Source of the DNA: Paraglaciecola arctica
GTDB lineage: Bacteria; Pseudomonadota; Gammaproteobacteria; Enterobacterales; Alteromonadaceae
Assembly: GCA_003232445.1 (NCBI GenBank)
Contig: QIJM01000543.1
Span: 1-14,373 of the forward strand
Reading direction: 5' to 3'
DNA length: 14,373 nt
A model generated the notes under the pieces. It saw only the letters and a program-made list of their open reading frames with translations. It was not told where the DNA came from and did no database searches. Shown one piece after another: positions 4,797 to 13,096 of the stretch. Position 1 is the first letter of the stretch. Each line of letters opens with the position of its first letter. The position numbers and the translations under genes are program-made.

Positions 4797-7355
4797 ATGC
4801 TGAATAAAACAATCCGTTATTTTTTAGAGAATAGACTAATAACGTTCATCTTGCTCGCCGCTTTTATCATTGGCGGTATCGTAACAGCACCTTTTAATTG
4901 GGAGCTTTCCTTTATGGAAAGAAATCCGGTGCCGGTCGATGCCATTCCCGATATCGGCGAAAACCAACAAATTGTCTTTACCGAATGGATGGGGCAATCG
5001 CCACAGGATATCGAAGACCAGATCACCTATCCGCTTACAACGGCATTGCTCGGTATACCCGGCGTAAAGACCATTCGTAGCAATTCGATTTTCGGGCTAT
5101 CCAGTATTTATATCATTTTTAACGATGACACTGATTTTTATTGGAGCAGGACACGAATTTTAGAAAAACTGAATTCCTTGCCGCCCGGTACCGTGCCCAA
5201 TGAAGTGAAACCTGCCCTAGGGCCCGATGCGACCGCATTGGGGCAAGTGTATTGGTACACTTTGGAAGGTAGGGACCCCAAAACCGGAAAACCTACCGGA
5301 GGATGGGATCCGCAAGAGTTACGTACCATTCAAGATTTTTATGTCCGTTATTATTTGACAGCTGCAAGTGGTGTTTCAGAGGTAGCTTCGATCGGAGGGT
5401 TTGTCAAGGAATACCAGATCGAAATCGACCCCGATGCGATGAAAGCCAGTAACGTTGATGTGAAGATGATCATGAATGCCGTAAAAAACAGCAATCTTGA
5501 TATTGGTGCCAGAACCATAGAGTTTAACAGAGCCGAATATTTGGTAAGGGGTTTGGGCTATATAAAAAGTTTAAAAGACCTTGAGGAAAGTGTGGTCACC
5601 GTGCGGAGCAACGTGCCCATTAGATTGAAAGACGTAGCTAAGGTCCAGTTCGGCCCTGCAACTCGAAGAGGTGGGTTGGACAAGAGCGGGGTAGAGGCCG
5701 TTGGTGGTGTTGTGGTCGCCCGGTATGGCGCCAATCCGCAAGAGGTCATCCATAATTTAAAAGACAAGATCAAAGAAGTAGCACCCGGTTTGCCCTCTAA
5801 AACCTTGGCAGATGGTACGGTTTCAAAAATAACGATAGTACCCTTTTACGACCGGTCAGAGCTGATTCAAGAAACCTTGGGCACGTTGGAATCATCGCTA
5901 TCACATGAAATTCTGATAAGTATTCTGGTTGTGCTTGTCCTGGTATTGAACCTCAGGGCATCTGTACTTATTTCAAGTATATTGCCCGTTGGGGTTTTGA
6001 TGACATTTATATTGATGAAATATTTTGATGTAGATGCCAATATTGTGGCATTATCCGGTATTGCCATTGCTATTGGGGTCATGATCGATGTAGGTATCGT
6101 CTTTACCGAAAATATAGTACGGCATCTAGAAATGCCGGAAAACAAAGGGGTAAGAGGAAAACAATTGGTTCAGGTAATCTATGTTGGAACTATTGAAGTG
6201 GCTTCCGCTATCATTACCGCACTAGCCACTACTGTTGTAAGTTTCTTACCTGTTTTTGCGATGCAGGCCTCTGAAGGAAAATTGTTCAGGCCCTTGGCGT
6301 TTACCAAGACATTTGCATTGATCTCTGCTCTGTTCATAGGTATTATGTTCATTCCCGCCCTTGCAAGGGTCCTGTTTTCCTTTAGGCTCGACAAAAACAG
6401 GGCGAGTAGGGTATTCAACGCTTTATTGATCGGTTTTGGAATCGTTTTTCTAATAGCCTATGGCAGTGTTATCGCTTTGGCATTGATCGCTTTTGGGCTA
6501 AATAATTTATTGACCCAGGTTCCTGAACGAAGTCTATTTAAAGGGAAAATAAAATTGCCATATTCGGCAGAATTGGCCAATTATATCAATATAGCCATTA
6601 CCATAATAATACTGGTCTATTTTTTAACAATCGAATGGATGCCATTGGGCGCTTCAAACTCGACCTTTGTCAACTTTATTTTTGTGATTATTGTAATAGG
6701 TGTGGTTTTAGGCACCCTTATGGCCATCGTATATTTTTATAAACAAATTTTGATTTGGTGTTTGGATAACAAATGGAAATTTTTGGCCATTCCGATCCTT
6801 GTGGTTTTCTTTGGTGCCATGATATGGTTGGGCTTTGGTAAAATCTTTGGGTTTGTCCCGGATTTTGCAAAAGACAATATAGTCTGGAACAGTTTAGATG
6901 AAAATCTTCCCGGTCTGGGCAATGAGTTTATGCCCGCTCTCAATGAAGGGTCGTTCTTGTTAATGCCCACTACAATGCCCCACTCGGGTATTACCGAAAA
7001 CATGGAGGTCATTGCAAGTATCAATAAACATTTGAATTCCATACCCGAAGTAGCGTCTTCCGTTGGAAAATGGGGGCGTGTAAACTCAGCGTTGGATCCG
7101 GCACCGACCTCGATGTTTGAAAATACGATAAATTATTTACCTGAATATATATTGGACGAAGATGGGCATAGGGTCAGATTCGAGGTCGATGACGACGAGG
7201 CATTTGTCTTAAAAGACGGTTCTACCTATAAATATGGCGAAGACGACTTTAGAAAAATAACCGAAGCAGAACTCATAGTCGATGAAGATGGGGAAAACTT
7301 TAGACAGTGGCGCCAAAAAATCAAAAAACCCGATGATATATGGAAAGAAATATGA
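4797..7355 (+). CDS. cusA: CusA/CzcA-family RND metal efflux pump, N-terminal part (gene split by 19-bp duplication)
   Basis: An 852-residue open frame covering about two thirds of a heavy-metal RND pump. TM1 is at about 10-30, followed by the periplasmic porter part (VPDIGENQ-like start, TGVKTIRS-type motifs). The membrane proton-relay helix GVMIDVGIVFTENIVRHLE has Asp431 in the position of the CusA relay Asp. Residues about 540-720 hold four to five extra hydrophobic segments, typical of the long Bacteroidota variant (E. coli CusA is about 1047 residues). Next comes the FMPALNEGSFLLMPTTMP porter motif, with a Met aligning with CusA Met573 (numbering from memory). The frame ends at TGA 7353-7355 inside the second copy of a 19-bp duplication. 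Removing one copy joins it to the next frame and gives 1286 residues. As read, the protein lacks the last helices and should not pump. Confidence 0.9.
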   Translation: MLNKTIRYFLENRLITFILLAAFIIGGIVTAPFNWELSFMERNPVPVDAIPDIGENQQIVFTEWMGQSPQDIEDQITYPLTTALLGIPGVKTIRSNSIFGLSSIYIIFNDDTDFYWSRTRILEKLNSLPPGTVPNEVKPALGPDATALGQVYWYTLEGRDPKTGKPTGGWDPQELRTIQDFYVRYYLTAASGVSEVASIGGFVKEYQIEIDPDAMKASNVDVKMIMNAVKNSNLDIGARTIEFNRAEYLVRGLGYIKSLKDLEESVVTVRSNVPIRLKDVAKVQFGPATRRGGLDKSGVEAVGGVVVARYGANPQEVIHNLKDKIKEVAPGLPSKTLADGTVSKITIVPFYDRSELIQETLGTLESSLSHEILISILVVLVLVLNLRASVLISSILPVGVLMTFILMKYFDVDANIVALSGIAIAIGVMIDVGIVFTENIVRHLEMPENKGVRGKQLVQVIYVGTIEVASAIITALATTVVSFLPVFAMQASEGKLFRPLAFTKTFALISALFIGIMFIPALARVLFSFRLDKNRASRVFNALLIGFGIVFLIAYGSVIALALIAFGLNNLLTQVPERSLFKGKIKLPYSAELANYINIAITIIILVYFLTIEWMPLGASNSTFVNFIFVIIVIGVVLGTLMAIVYFYKQILIWCLDNKWKFLAIPILVVFFGAMIWLGFGKIFGFVPDFAKDNIVWNSLDENLPGLGNEFMPALNEGSFLLMPTTMPHSGITENMEVIASINKHLNSIPEVASSVGKWGRVNSALDPAPTSMFENTINYLPEYILDEDGHRVRFEVDDDEAFVLKDGSTYKYGEDDFRKITEAELIVDEDGENFRQWRQKIKKPDDIWKEI

Positions 7356-7370
7356 TATATGGAAAGAAAT
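7333..7370 (+). repeat. Exact 19-bp tandem duplication that breaks the pump gene
   Basis: ATGATATATGGAAAGAAAT occurs at 7333-7351 and again, identically, at 7352-7370. With one copy the reading is PDDIWKEIVKHSKF, continuous between both halves of the pump. With two copies the frame shifts by 19 (net +1) and meets TGA at 7353. The first ATG of the repeat (7333) happens to be in the downstream frame. A perfect short tandem repeat of non-triplet length can revert by slippage or recombination. Confidence 0.95.
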
Positions 7371-8676
7371 CGTAAAGCATTCCAAATTTCCCGGGCTCAC
7401 ATCGGCACCAAAGTTACAGCCTATACAAACCCGTTTGATCATGCTGGCCACGGGAATGCGGGCACCCATGGGCATTAAGGTTTTCGGGCCCACCCTTGAA
7501 GTGATCGAAAAGGTAGGGTACGAACTGGAGAGCATTTTAAAAGAAGTGCCCAGCGTAGAACCTGCAACCGTTTTTGCGGACAGAGTGGTAGGGAAGCCTT
7601 ATCTGGAAATAAAACTCAACAGAGAGGCCATGTCCCGTTACGGATTGACCATTAAAGATATGCAAACGCAATTATCGGTTGCCATAGGGGGGAAACAATT
7701 GACGACCACGGTCGAAGGTAGGGAACGTTTTCCCGTTCGGGTTCGTTATGCCAGGGAATTCAGGGATAACCCCGATGATATAAAAAAGATTTTGATCCCC
7801 ACACCCGCAGGTGTTCAAGTAGAGCTAAGGGAGTTGGCAACGATCGAATATGTCAGGGGACCCCAAGTAATTAAAAGTGAGGATACCTTCTTGACTGGGT
7901 ATGTGATCTTTGACATGAAAGCGGGCAATGCAGAGACCAATGTGGTCGAAGACGCGCAAGCGGTTATCCAAGAGAAAATAGATAGCGGTGAATTCAAACT
8001 ACCTGACGGTGTTACTTATCGTTTTACGGGTAATTATGAAAATCAGATCAGGGCATCAAAACGGTTGATGGTCGTTGTACCCATCTCGTTAATATTGATT
8101 TTGTTGATCTTGTATTTTCAGTTCAAATCATTGATACCCTCGTTAATGATATTTTCGGGAATATTTGTGGCCTTCGCCGGTGGTTTCATCATGATCTGGT
8201 TATATGGGCAAGGCTGGTTCTTGAACTTTAGTGCTGCCGGTGTTGATATGCGAGACCTCTTTCAGCTGCGCACCATAAATCTGAGTGTCGCCGTATGGGT
8301 AGGGTTTATCGCTTTATTCGGCATTGCTACCGATGATGGTGTAATCATGGGGACCTATTTGACCCAGGTTTTTGACAAGGAAAAACCAAAAACAATAGAG
8401 GAAATCCGCACCTCGGTCTTGCACGCAGGTTCTAAAAGGGTTCGTCCGGCAATGATGACCGCCGCTACTGCCATTATCGCCCTAATACCGGTCTTAACGG
8501 CAACGGGCAAAGGTGCAGATGTGGTAATACCAATGGCGATACCAACTTTTGGTGGAATGCTGTTACAGGTAATGACCATGTTCGTGGTGCCCGTACTATA
8601 CAGCATGTGGAAAGAAAGAGAGTTAAAGGGTTCATTGCATTTTGCAAATGAGGATCTGAAAATTGAAAACAAATAG
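7333..8676 (+). CDS. cusA: CusA/CzcA-family RND metal efflux pump, C-terminal part (out of frame)
   Basis: The remaining third of the pump. It has the porter segment IMLATGMRAPMGIKVFGP, which aligns with the CusA region holding Met623. The metal-site motif REAMSRYGLTIKDM follows, where CusA has a Met in place of the Leu (Met672, from memory). The last transmembrane block includes FGIATDDGVIMGTYLTQVF, RVRPAMMTAATAIIALIPVL and a final helix ending YSMWKER. The true gene starts at 4797, and this part is read only if one 19-bp copy is lost. An in-frame ATG at 7333 could in principle allow reinitiation, but without a ribosome site and without TM1-7 the product is unlikely to work. A longer in-frame start-like reading from 7282 overlaps the upstream frame and is not meaningful. 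The stop is 4 nt before the TolC-like gene's start codon, so translation would be coupled. Confidence 0.88.
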   Translation: MIYGKKYDIWKEIVKHSKFPGLTSAPKLQPIQTRLIMLATGMRAPMGIKVFGPTLEVIEKVGYELESILKEVPSVEPATVFADRVVGKPYLEIKLNREAMSRYGLTIKDMQTQLSVAIGGKQLTTTVEGRERFPVRVRYAREFRDNPDDIKKILIPTPAGVQVELRELATIEYVRGPQVIKSEDTFLTGYVIFDMKAGNAETNVVEDAQAVIQEKIDSGEFKLPDGVTYRFTGNYENQIRASKRLMVVVPISLILILLILYFQFKSLIPSLMIFSGIFVAFAGGFIMIWLYGQGWFLNFSAAGVDMRDLFQLRTINLSVAVWVGFIALFGIATDDGVIMGTYLTQVFDKEKPKTIEEIRTSVLHAGSKRVRPAMMTAATAIIALIPVLTATGKGADVVIPMAIPTFGGMLLQVMTMFVVPVLYSMWKERELKGSLHFANEDLKIENK

Positions 8677-8680
8677 TATC

Positions 8681-9928
8681 ATGAAGAACAAAATCAAAAT
8701 CCTAAGTATTTTCTTGATGATCTCATTATTCGGAGCTGCACAGGAAACAAAAGGAAATCTAGACGAATACTTAAAGATAGCAGCAGAAAATAATCCCGGG
8801 TTAAAAGCCACGTTCAATGAGTATATGGCGGCAATGGAAAAAGTACCCCAGGTAGGTGCCCTGCCCGATCCGCAATTTGCATTTGCCTATTTTGCACAAC
8901 CCGTTGAAACACGGGTAGGACCGCAAAACTGGAGATTTAATCTAGCACAGAGCTTTCCTTGGTTCGGTCTGTTGACCGCAAAGGAAGATGTTGCCACCGA
9001 AATGGCAAAAGCAAAATTCGAGCAATTTGAAAACAGGAAATCCAATCTTTTCTTTGAAGTAAAGACAACCTATTACAATTATTATTTCATTGAGAAGGCC
9101 ATTGAGATCACCCAAGGCAATATGGAGATTCTCAACGTTTTCAAAAGGCTCTCCCTGGTAAAGATCGAAGCGGGCAAAGCATCGATCGTCGATGCGCTAA
9201 GGGTAGAGCTCGAATTGAACGATCTGGAAAACCAGTTGGCCTTATTTGTGGATACCAAAGAGGCTTTACAAGTGAATTTCAATAATTTATTGAACAGGGA
9301 AGTTGCTGAAAGTATCCATGTTCCCGATACGTTATGGCAAGACGAGCTGACCTTTGATAAACAAACTATGCTGGATTCAATTTACAGTTCAAATCACGAA
9401 TTGAAAAGTATAGACCATAAGTTGAACGCTTTTTTAAATCAAGAAGTCGTTGCCAAAAAAGAAGGCCTGCCCAAATTTAATATAGGGCTCGGTTATACCA
9501 TTGTCAGTGAGAATGCGGGATCTACATTTTCCGATAATGGCAAAGACGCTATTTTGTTTCCTTCGGTCGGGGTCAAGATACCTTTGTTCAGAAAAAAATA
9601 TAAGGCCTTGATCAAAGAGGCCCAATATTTTCAGGAAGCGGAAACTTCTAGAAAGCAGGACAAAAAGAATGCCTTGAGCACGGTATATGAAAATGCCCAT
9701 AAAAATTTTAGTGATGGTGACAGACGAATCGAGTTGAACAAGAAACAGTCGGAAATCGCCAAAAAAGTATTGGATGTTTTAATTGTTTCGTACTCGACCG
9801 ATTCAAAAGATTTTGAAGAGGTATTGCGTATTGAAAGGCAATTGTTGAAATATGAACTGGAATATCAAAAAGCATTGACCGATAAAAATGCGGCCATCGC
9901 ATTTATCGATTATCTGTTAGGGAAATAA
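8681..9928 (+). CDS. TolC/CusC-family outer-membrane efflux protein
   Basis: I place the start at ATG 8681, 4 nt after the pump stop, because this gives a clean signal peptide (MKNKIKILSIFLMISLFGAA, cleavage near AQ-ETKG). A TTG six codons earlier overlaps the pump and adds nothing. The mature part (415 residues in total) is the typical duplicated alpha-helical hairpin barrel: long Ala/Glu/Lys-rich coiled-coil helices, the GALPDPQF and FPWFGLLTAKE motifs in the first half, and IPLFRKKYKALIKEAQ in the second. The protein contains no cysteine, so unlike E. coli CusC it is not lipid-anchored. It would provide the outer-membrane exit duct for the pump-adaptor complex. It is in the middle of the operon and looks intact. 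Confidence 0.9.
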   Translation: MKNKIKILSIFLMISLFGAAQETKGNLDEYLKIAAENNPGLKATFNEYMAAMEKVPQVGALPDPQFAFAYFAQPVETRVGPQNWRFNLAQSFPWFGLLTAKEDVATEMAKAKFEQFENRKSNLFFEVKTTYYNYYFIEKAIEITQGNMEILNVFKRLSLVKIEAGKASIVDALRVELELNDLENQLALFVDTKEALQVNFNNLLNREVAESIHVPDTLWQDELTFDKQTMLDSIYSSNHELKSIDHKLNAFLNQEVVAKKEGLPKFNIGLGYTIVSENAGSTFSDNGKDAILFPSVGVKIPLFRKKYKALIKEAQYFQEAETSRKQDKKNALSTVYENAHKNFSDGDRRIELNKKQSEIAKKVLDVLIVSYSTDSKDFEEVLRIERQLLKYELEYQKALTDKNAAIAFIDYLLGK

Positions 9929-9944
9929 TAAAATCAAAAGACAA

Positions 9945-9959
9945 AGACCTGTCAGGTCT
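9945..9959 (+). repeat. Short perfect palindrome AGACCTGTCAGGTCT
   Basis: Seven base pairs each side of a central T, in the 47-nt gap between the channel and adaptor genes. It shares the GACCTRTCAGG core with the terminator at 12521-12551. With a one-base centre it is better read as a protein-binding dyad or a degraded copy of that dispersed palindrome than as a terminator. Confidence 0.45.
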
Positions 9960-9975
9960 AAAAAACAAAACAAAA

Positions 9976-11796
9976 ATGAAAAAGTATAAAAAATATATCA
10001 TAGGAGCCGGCATACTCGTTTTAGGAATCATTTTAGGGAATGTATTTTCAGGAGGCGGCTCAGACGCACAGAGTCAAGAAGAACACAATTACGTTCAAGA
10101 GAAAGAAACCGGAGTATGGACCTGCTCCATGCATCCCCAGATTAAAATGAACAAACCTGGAAATTGCCCCATTTGTGGTATGGAACTGATTCCGTTGGAA
10201 GTGTCGGGAAGTAGTGAAGAGACCATTGCTTCCAATGAGATCGTGATGACCCAAGAAGCTATTCAATTGGCAAATATCCAAACTTCGGTCGTAAGCAAAG
10301 CCAATGCCAATAAAGAAATTCGATTGCTGGGCAGGGTAAAGCCCGATGAACGAAGATTGTATTCACAGGTATCACATCTACCGGGAAGAATTGAACGTTT
10401 ATATATCAATTTTACGGGAGAAAAAGTAGCAAGGGGGCAACGAATTGTACGTATATATTCTCCCGATCTTATCTCGGCACAAAAAGAATTGTTCGAGGCT
10501 ATTAAGTCTAGAGATATTTATCCGCAATTATATACTGCAACGCGCAACAAATTAAAATTATGGAAACTCTCCGACAAGCAGATCGATGCCATAGAGAAAT
10601 CAGAAAAAGTACATGAGCAATTGGATATTTATTCCGATTACTCGGGCTATGTTATGAAACGCAATGTTGAACTGGGCAATTATGTAGAGGCCGGCAGCAA
10701 TCTATTTGAAATCGCCAATCTGAATTCGGTCTGGGTAATGTTCGAGGCCTATGAATCCGACATCCCTTGGATTCGCGTCGGTGACAAAGTAGATTTTACC
10801 GTACAGGCACTGCCGGGCACTGAGTTTAAAGGAAAAGTAACTTATGTCGATCCGTTCGTCTCATCTGACACCAGAGTGGCGAAAGTGAGGGTAGAGGTAA
10901 ATAATTCAGCTAAAAAACTACTCCCTGAGATGTATGCTACAGGTATTCTAAAAGCTATATTGAAAAACGCGAAAAATGCCTTGGTCATTCCGAAATCAGC
11001 AGTTTTATGGACAGGCAAAAGGGCTGTTGTCTATGTACAGGTGCCCCATGAAAAAACCATTTCGTTTGTGTACAGGGAAATTATTCTAGGGGAGGATCTA
11101 GGTGATTTCTACATCGTAAAAAACGGATTGGAAGAAGATGAGATCGTAGCGACCAACGGCGTGTTTAGAATTGATGCCTCTGCTCAATTAATAGGGCAAA
11201 AAAGCATGATGAACCCCGAAGGGGGCAAAGTGAGTACCGGAGGACATGCAGGTATGGATATGGGCGATGATAGTGGAGCTGAAGTAAAAAATGATAAAAG
11301 TGAGGATATGGGCACTATGGTAATGATCGACAAATCAAAGATCGATGCGACCTTTAAAAAACAACTGGGCAAGGTAGTAGCAGAATATATTCGATTGAAA
11401 AATGCGTTGGTCGACGACAATACGAACAGGGCACAAAAAGAAGCGCAAAATGTAAAAAAAGCCCTGGGCGGGGTTGATATGTCACTGTTACTTGGCGATG
11501 CCCATAATGTATGGATGAATTCGCTAAAACCATTAAAGAAAGCTTCGACCAGCATTCAAAACTCCCAAGAAATAGGTATGCAAAGAGAAGCCTTCTTGAT
11601 ATTGGGGAAAAAATTATCGGATGCGGTCGAAATCCTAGGTGTTGAAACCGAGAATAAACAACCCCTGTATTTGGAATTTTGCCCTATGGCCGATAAAAAC
11701 AAAGGCGGCTTTTGGTTAAGCTATGAGAAAGAGATCAAAAACCCGTTTTTCGGAAAAGCAATGCTCAGCTGTGGGGAGGTAAAAGCCACGTATTGA
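9976..11796 (+). CDS. cusB: CusB-like RND periplasmic adaptor with N-terminal heavy-metal-binding finger and C-terminal DUF3347
   Basis: A 606-residue membrane-fusion protein. After an N-terminal hydrophobic anchor (7-25) comes a heavy-metal-binding domain at 48-71, reading WTCSMHPQI then PGNCPICGMELIPLE (Cys50, Met52, His53, Cys64, Cys67, Met69). The adaptor core follows: barrel-sandwich motif GRIERLYINFTGEKVARGQR, hairpin SPDLISAQKELFEA, the second half of the sandwich YSGYVMKRNVELGNYVEAG, then beta-barrel and membrane-proximal parts to about 415. A Met/His/Asp-rich linker (GGHAGMDMGDD) leads to a DUF3347 domain at about 450-602 with the EFCPMADKNKGGFWL and NPFFGKAMLSCGEV motifs. The adaptor would link pump and channel and may capture periplasmic Cu(I)/Ag(I). 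The DUF3347 fusion makes it longer than E. coli CusB (about 400). Intact. Confidence 0.93.
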   Translation: MKKYKKYIIGAGILVLGIILGNVFSGGGSDAQSQEEHNYVQEKETGVWTCSMHPQIKMNKPGNCPICGMELIPLEVSGSSEETIASNEIVMTQEAIQLANIQTSVVSKANANKEIRLLGRVKPDERRLYSQVSHLPGRIERLYINFTGEKVARGQRIVRIYSPDLISAQKELFEAIKSRDIYPQLYTATRNKLKLWKLSDKQIDAIEKSEKVHEQLDIYSDYSGYVMKRNVELGNYVEAGSNLFEIANLNSVWVMFEAYESDIPWIRVGDKVDFTVQALPGTEFKGKVTYVDPFVSSDTRVAKVRVEVNNSAKKLLPEMYATGILKAILKNAKNALVIPKSAVLWTGKRAVVYVQVPHEKTISFVYREIILGEDLGDFYIVKNGLEEDEIVATNGVFRIDASAQLIGQKSMMNPEGGKVSTGGHAGMDMGDDSGAEVKNDKSEDMGTMVMIDKSKIDATFKKQLGKVVAEYIRLKNALVDDNTNRAQKEAQNVKKALGGVDMSLLLGDAHNVWMNSLKPLKKASTSIQNSQEIGMQREAFLILGKKLSDAVEILGVETENKQPLYLEFCPMADKNKGGFWLSYEKEIKNPFFGKAMLSCGEVKATY

Positions 11797-11886
11797 GTAT
11801 TTATTATCTTAACTGGTAACTAAAGCCTTTGTAAAATGCTAAAAGAAGAGAACAATTAATCTAAATAAACATTAAAACAAAAAGCA

Positions 11887-12510
11887 ATGAAGAATCTAAA
11901 AAGAACAATGGGAATAGCGGCAATTACATTCGTAGCCCTAACAACAATGTCTTGCAAGGACAACAAGAAAGCGGAAACTCCTAGTGAAGGGCAGCATACC
12001 GAAATGAACCACGATAATAGCGATGGGCATCATGACAGTACTTCTGCAGAAGAAAGAAATGTGACCGAAAGCACTCAAAAAAATGCGGCAACAACACCGA
12101 TTATCGATGCGTACATCCAAATCAAAAATGGTTTGGTAGCAGATGACAACTCGGCAACTGCAAAAGGGGGAACTGCAATGGTCGCGGCCTTTTCCAAATT
12201 TGATATGACCACTCTTGAAGGTGAGACCCACAAAGAATATATGGAGATTCTCGAAAGTGCAAAAGAGCACGCAGAACATATTGTAAAAAGTGATATCGCT
12301 CATCAAAGAGAACATTTTGAAACATTAAGTACAGATGTTAACGATTTGATTGCCTTATTGGGCACTGAAAAAACATTGTACCATGATTTCTGCCCCATGG
12401 CGAACAACAACAAAGGAGCGTATTGGTTAAGCGAGGTCGAAGAGATCAAAAATCCGTATTTCGGGGCAAAAATGATGAAATGTGGTAGCGTGAAAAGGCA
12501 GATCAATTAG
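11887..12510 (+). CDS. DUF3347 lipoprotein (paralogue of the adaptor's C-terminal domain)
   Basis: A 207-residue protein with a lipoprotein signal peptide: basic start, hydrophobic core, and TTMSC with Cys23 as the lipidated residue. A His/Asp-rich stretch (residues 37-51, HTEMNHDNSDGHHDS) suggests metal binding in the periplasm. The rest is DUF3347: helical repeats around 70-160, then the conserved DFCPMANNNKGAYWLSEVEE and IKNPYFGAKMMKCGSV. It matches the adaptor's C-terminal domain motif for motif (CPMA-x-x-NKG-x-WLS, IKNP-x-FG, M-x-x-CG). The conserved Cys, Met and His ligands point to copper or silver handling, though the domain's function is not established. It starts 90 nt after the adaptor and ends 10 nt before a strong terminator, so it is probably the last gene of the pump operon. 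Confidence 0.88.
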   Translation: MKNLKRTMGIAAITFVALTTMSCKDNKKAETPSEGQHTEMNHDNSDGHHDSTSAEERNVTESTQKNAATTPIIDAYIQIKNGLVADDNSATAKGGTAMVAAFSKFDMTTLEGETHKEYMEILESAKEHAEHIVKSDIAHQREHFETLSTDVNDLIALLGTEKTLYHDFCPMANNNKGAYWLSEVEEIKNPYFGAKMMKCGSVKRQIN

Positions 12511-12520
12511 TAGTCAGACC

Positions 12521-12559
12521 GACCTATCAGGTTTTAAAAACCTGATAGGTCTTTTCTTT
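12521..12559 (+). terminator. Strong intrinsic terminator after the DUF3347 gene
   Basis: GACCTATCAGGTTTT (12521-12535) is perfectly complementary to AAAACCTGATAGGTC (12537-12551), followed directly by TTTTCTTT. This ends the pump operon 10 nt after the DUF3347 stop. The outer part is symmetric enough to work on both strands. Confidence 0.85.
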
Positions 12560-12571
12560 AGAAGTAGTATT

Positions 12572-13013
12572 ATGAAAAAGCACATCAAAAAGATAGGTCT
12601 TTTGTTCATTGTGATATTTGTTGGCATTCAATTCGTTCCAAAAAATTACAATCAAAGTACTGAGGTCCCGACAAGTGATTTCATGACAATATATAATGCC
12701 CCAAAAAATATTGAAAGCCTGTTGAAAACATCGTGTTATGATTGCCACAGCAACAATACCGACTATCCGTGGTACAATAAAATACAACCTGTTGCCTGGT
12801 TTATGGAAGGGCATATCAACGAGGCAAAGGAAGAGCTTAATTTCAGTGAGTTCGGCAACTTCGAAATTGAAATCGATAATGAGTCAAATCAGGGATGATG
12901 AAATGCCATTGACATCGTATACATTAATGCATAAAGATGCAAAACTTTCAGAAAAAGACAAACAACTTTTGGAGGAGTGGCTGACCGAGTTGAGAGATGG
13001 CATTAAACGATAA
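12572..13013 (+). pseudogene. Haem_bd-domain (CxxCH) protein, frameshifted
   Basis: The ATG at 12572 follows the terminator by about 12 nt. Frame 1 gives an N-terminal membrane anchor or signal (7-22), then LLKTSCYDCHSNNTDYPWYN with Cys55, Cys58 and His59 forming a c-type haem motif, and PVAWFMEGHINEAKEELNFSEFGN. It then runs into EIEIDNESNQG and stops at 12898. The family's conserved end (SQIRDDEMPLTSYTLMHKDA and LSEKDKQLLEEW) is found in the +1 frame and runs to a stop at 13013. The switch lies near 12855-12870, around the repetitive GAAATTGAAATCG. A net of one extra base, or two missing, separates the halves; corrected length would be about 146 residues. Either the gene is broken or the sequence has an error there. 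The family is a probable periplasmic electron carrier or haem sensor, role unproven. Confidence 0.85.
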
Positions 13014-13022
13014 ACATGATAT

Positions 13023-13040
13023 GGTTCAAGGTTTTGAACC
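13023..13040 (+). terminator. Short hairpin after the Haem_bd gene
   Basis: GGTTCAA (13023-13029) pairs with TTGAACC (13034-13040) around GGTT, 10 nt after the Haem_bd stop. No U-tract follows, so it may only be a processing or stability hairpin. Confidence 0.3.
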
Positions 13041-13096
13041 CACTAAAGGTAAAATTAGATCGATAAGAGAACTATTAATAAATTAAAATAGAGGTT

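Noticed and set aside
7209..7535. A 108-codon minus-strand frame across the pump break
   Set aside because: It is the antisense shadow of the pump gene; the plus-strand frames have clear family motifs throughout.
11184..12315. Minus-strand frames of 123 and 125 codons over the adaptor and DUF3347 genes
   Set aside because: Antisense shadows; the plus strand carries conserved DUF3347 motifs and signal peptide.
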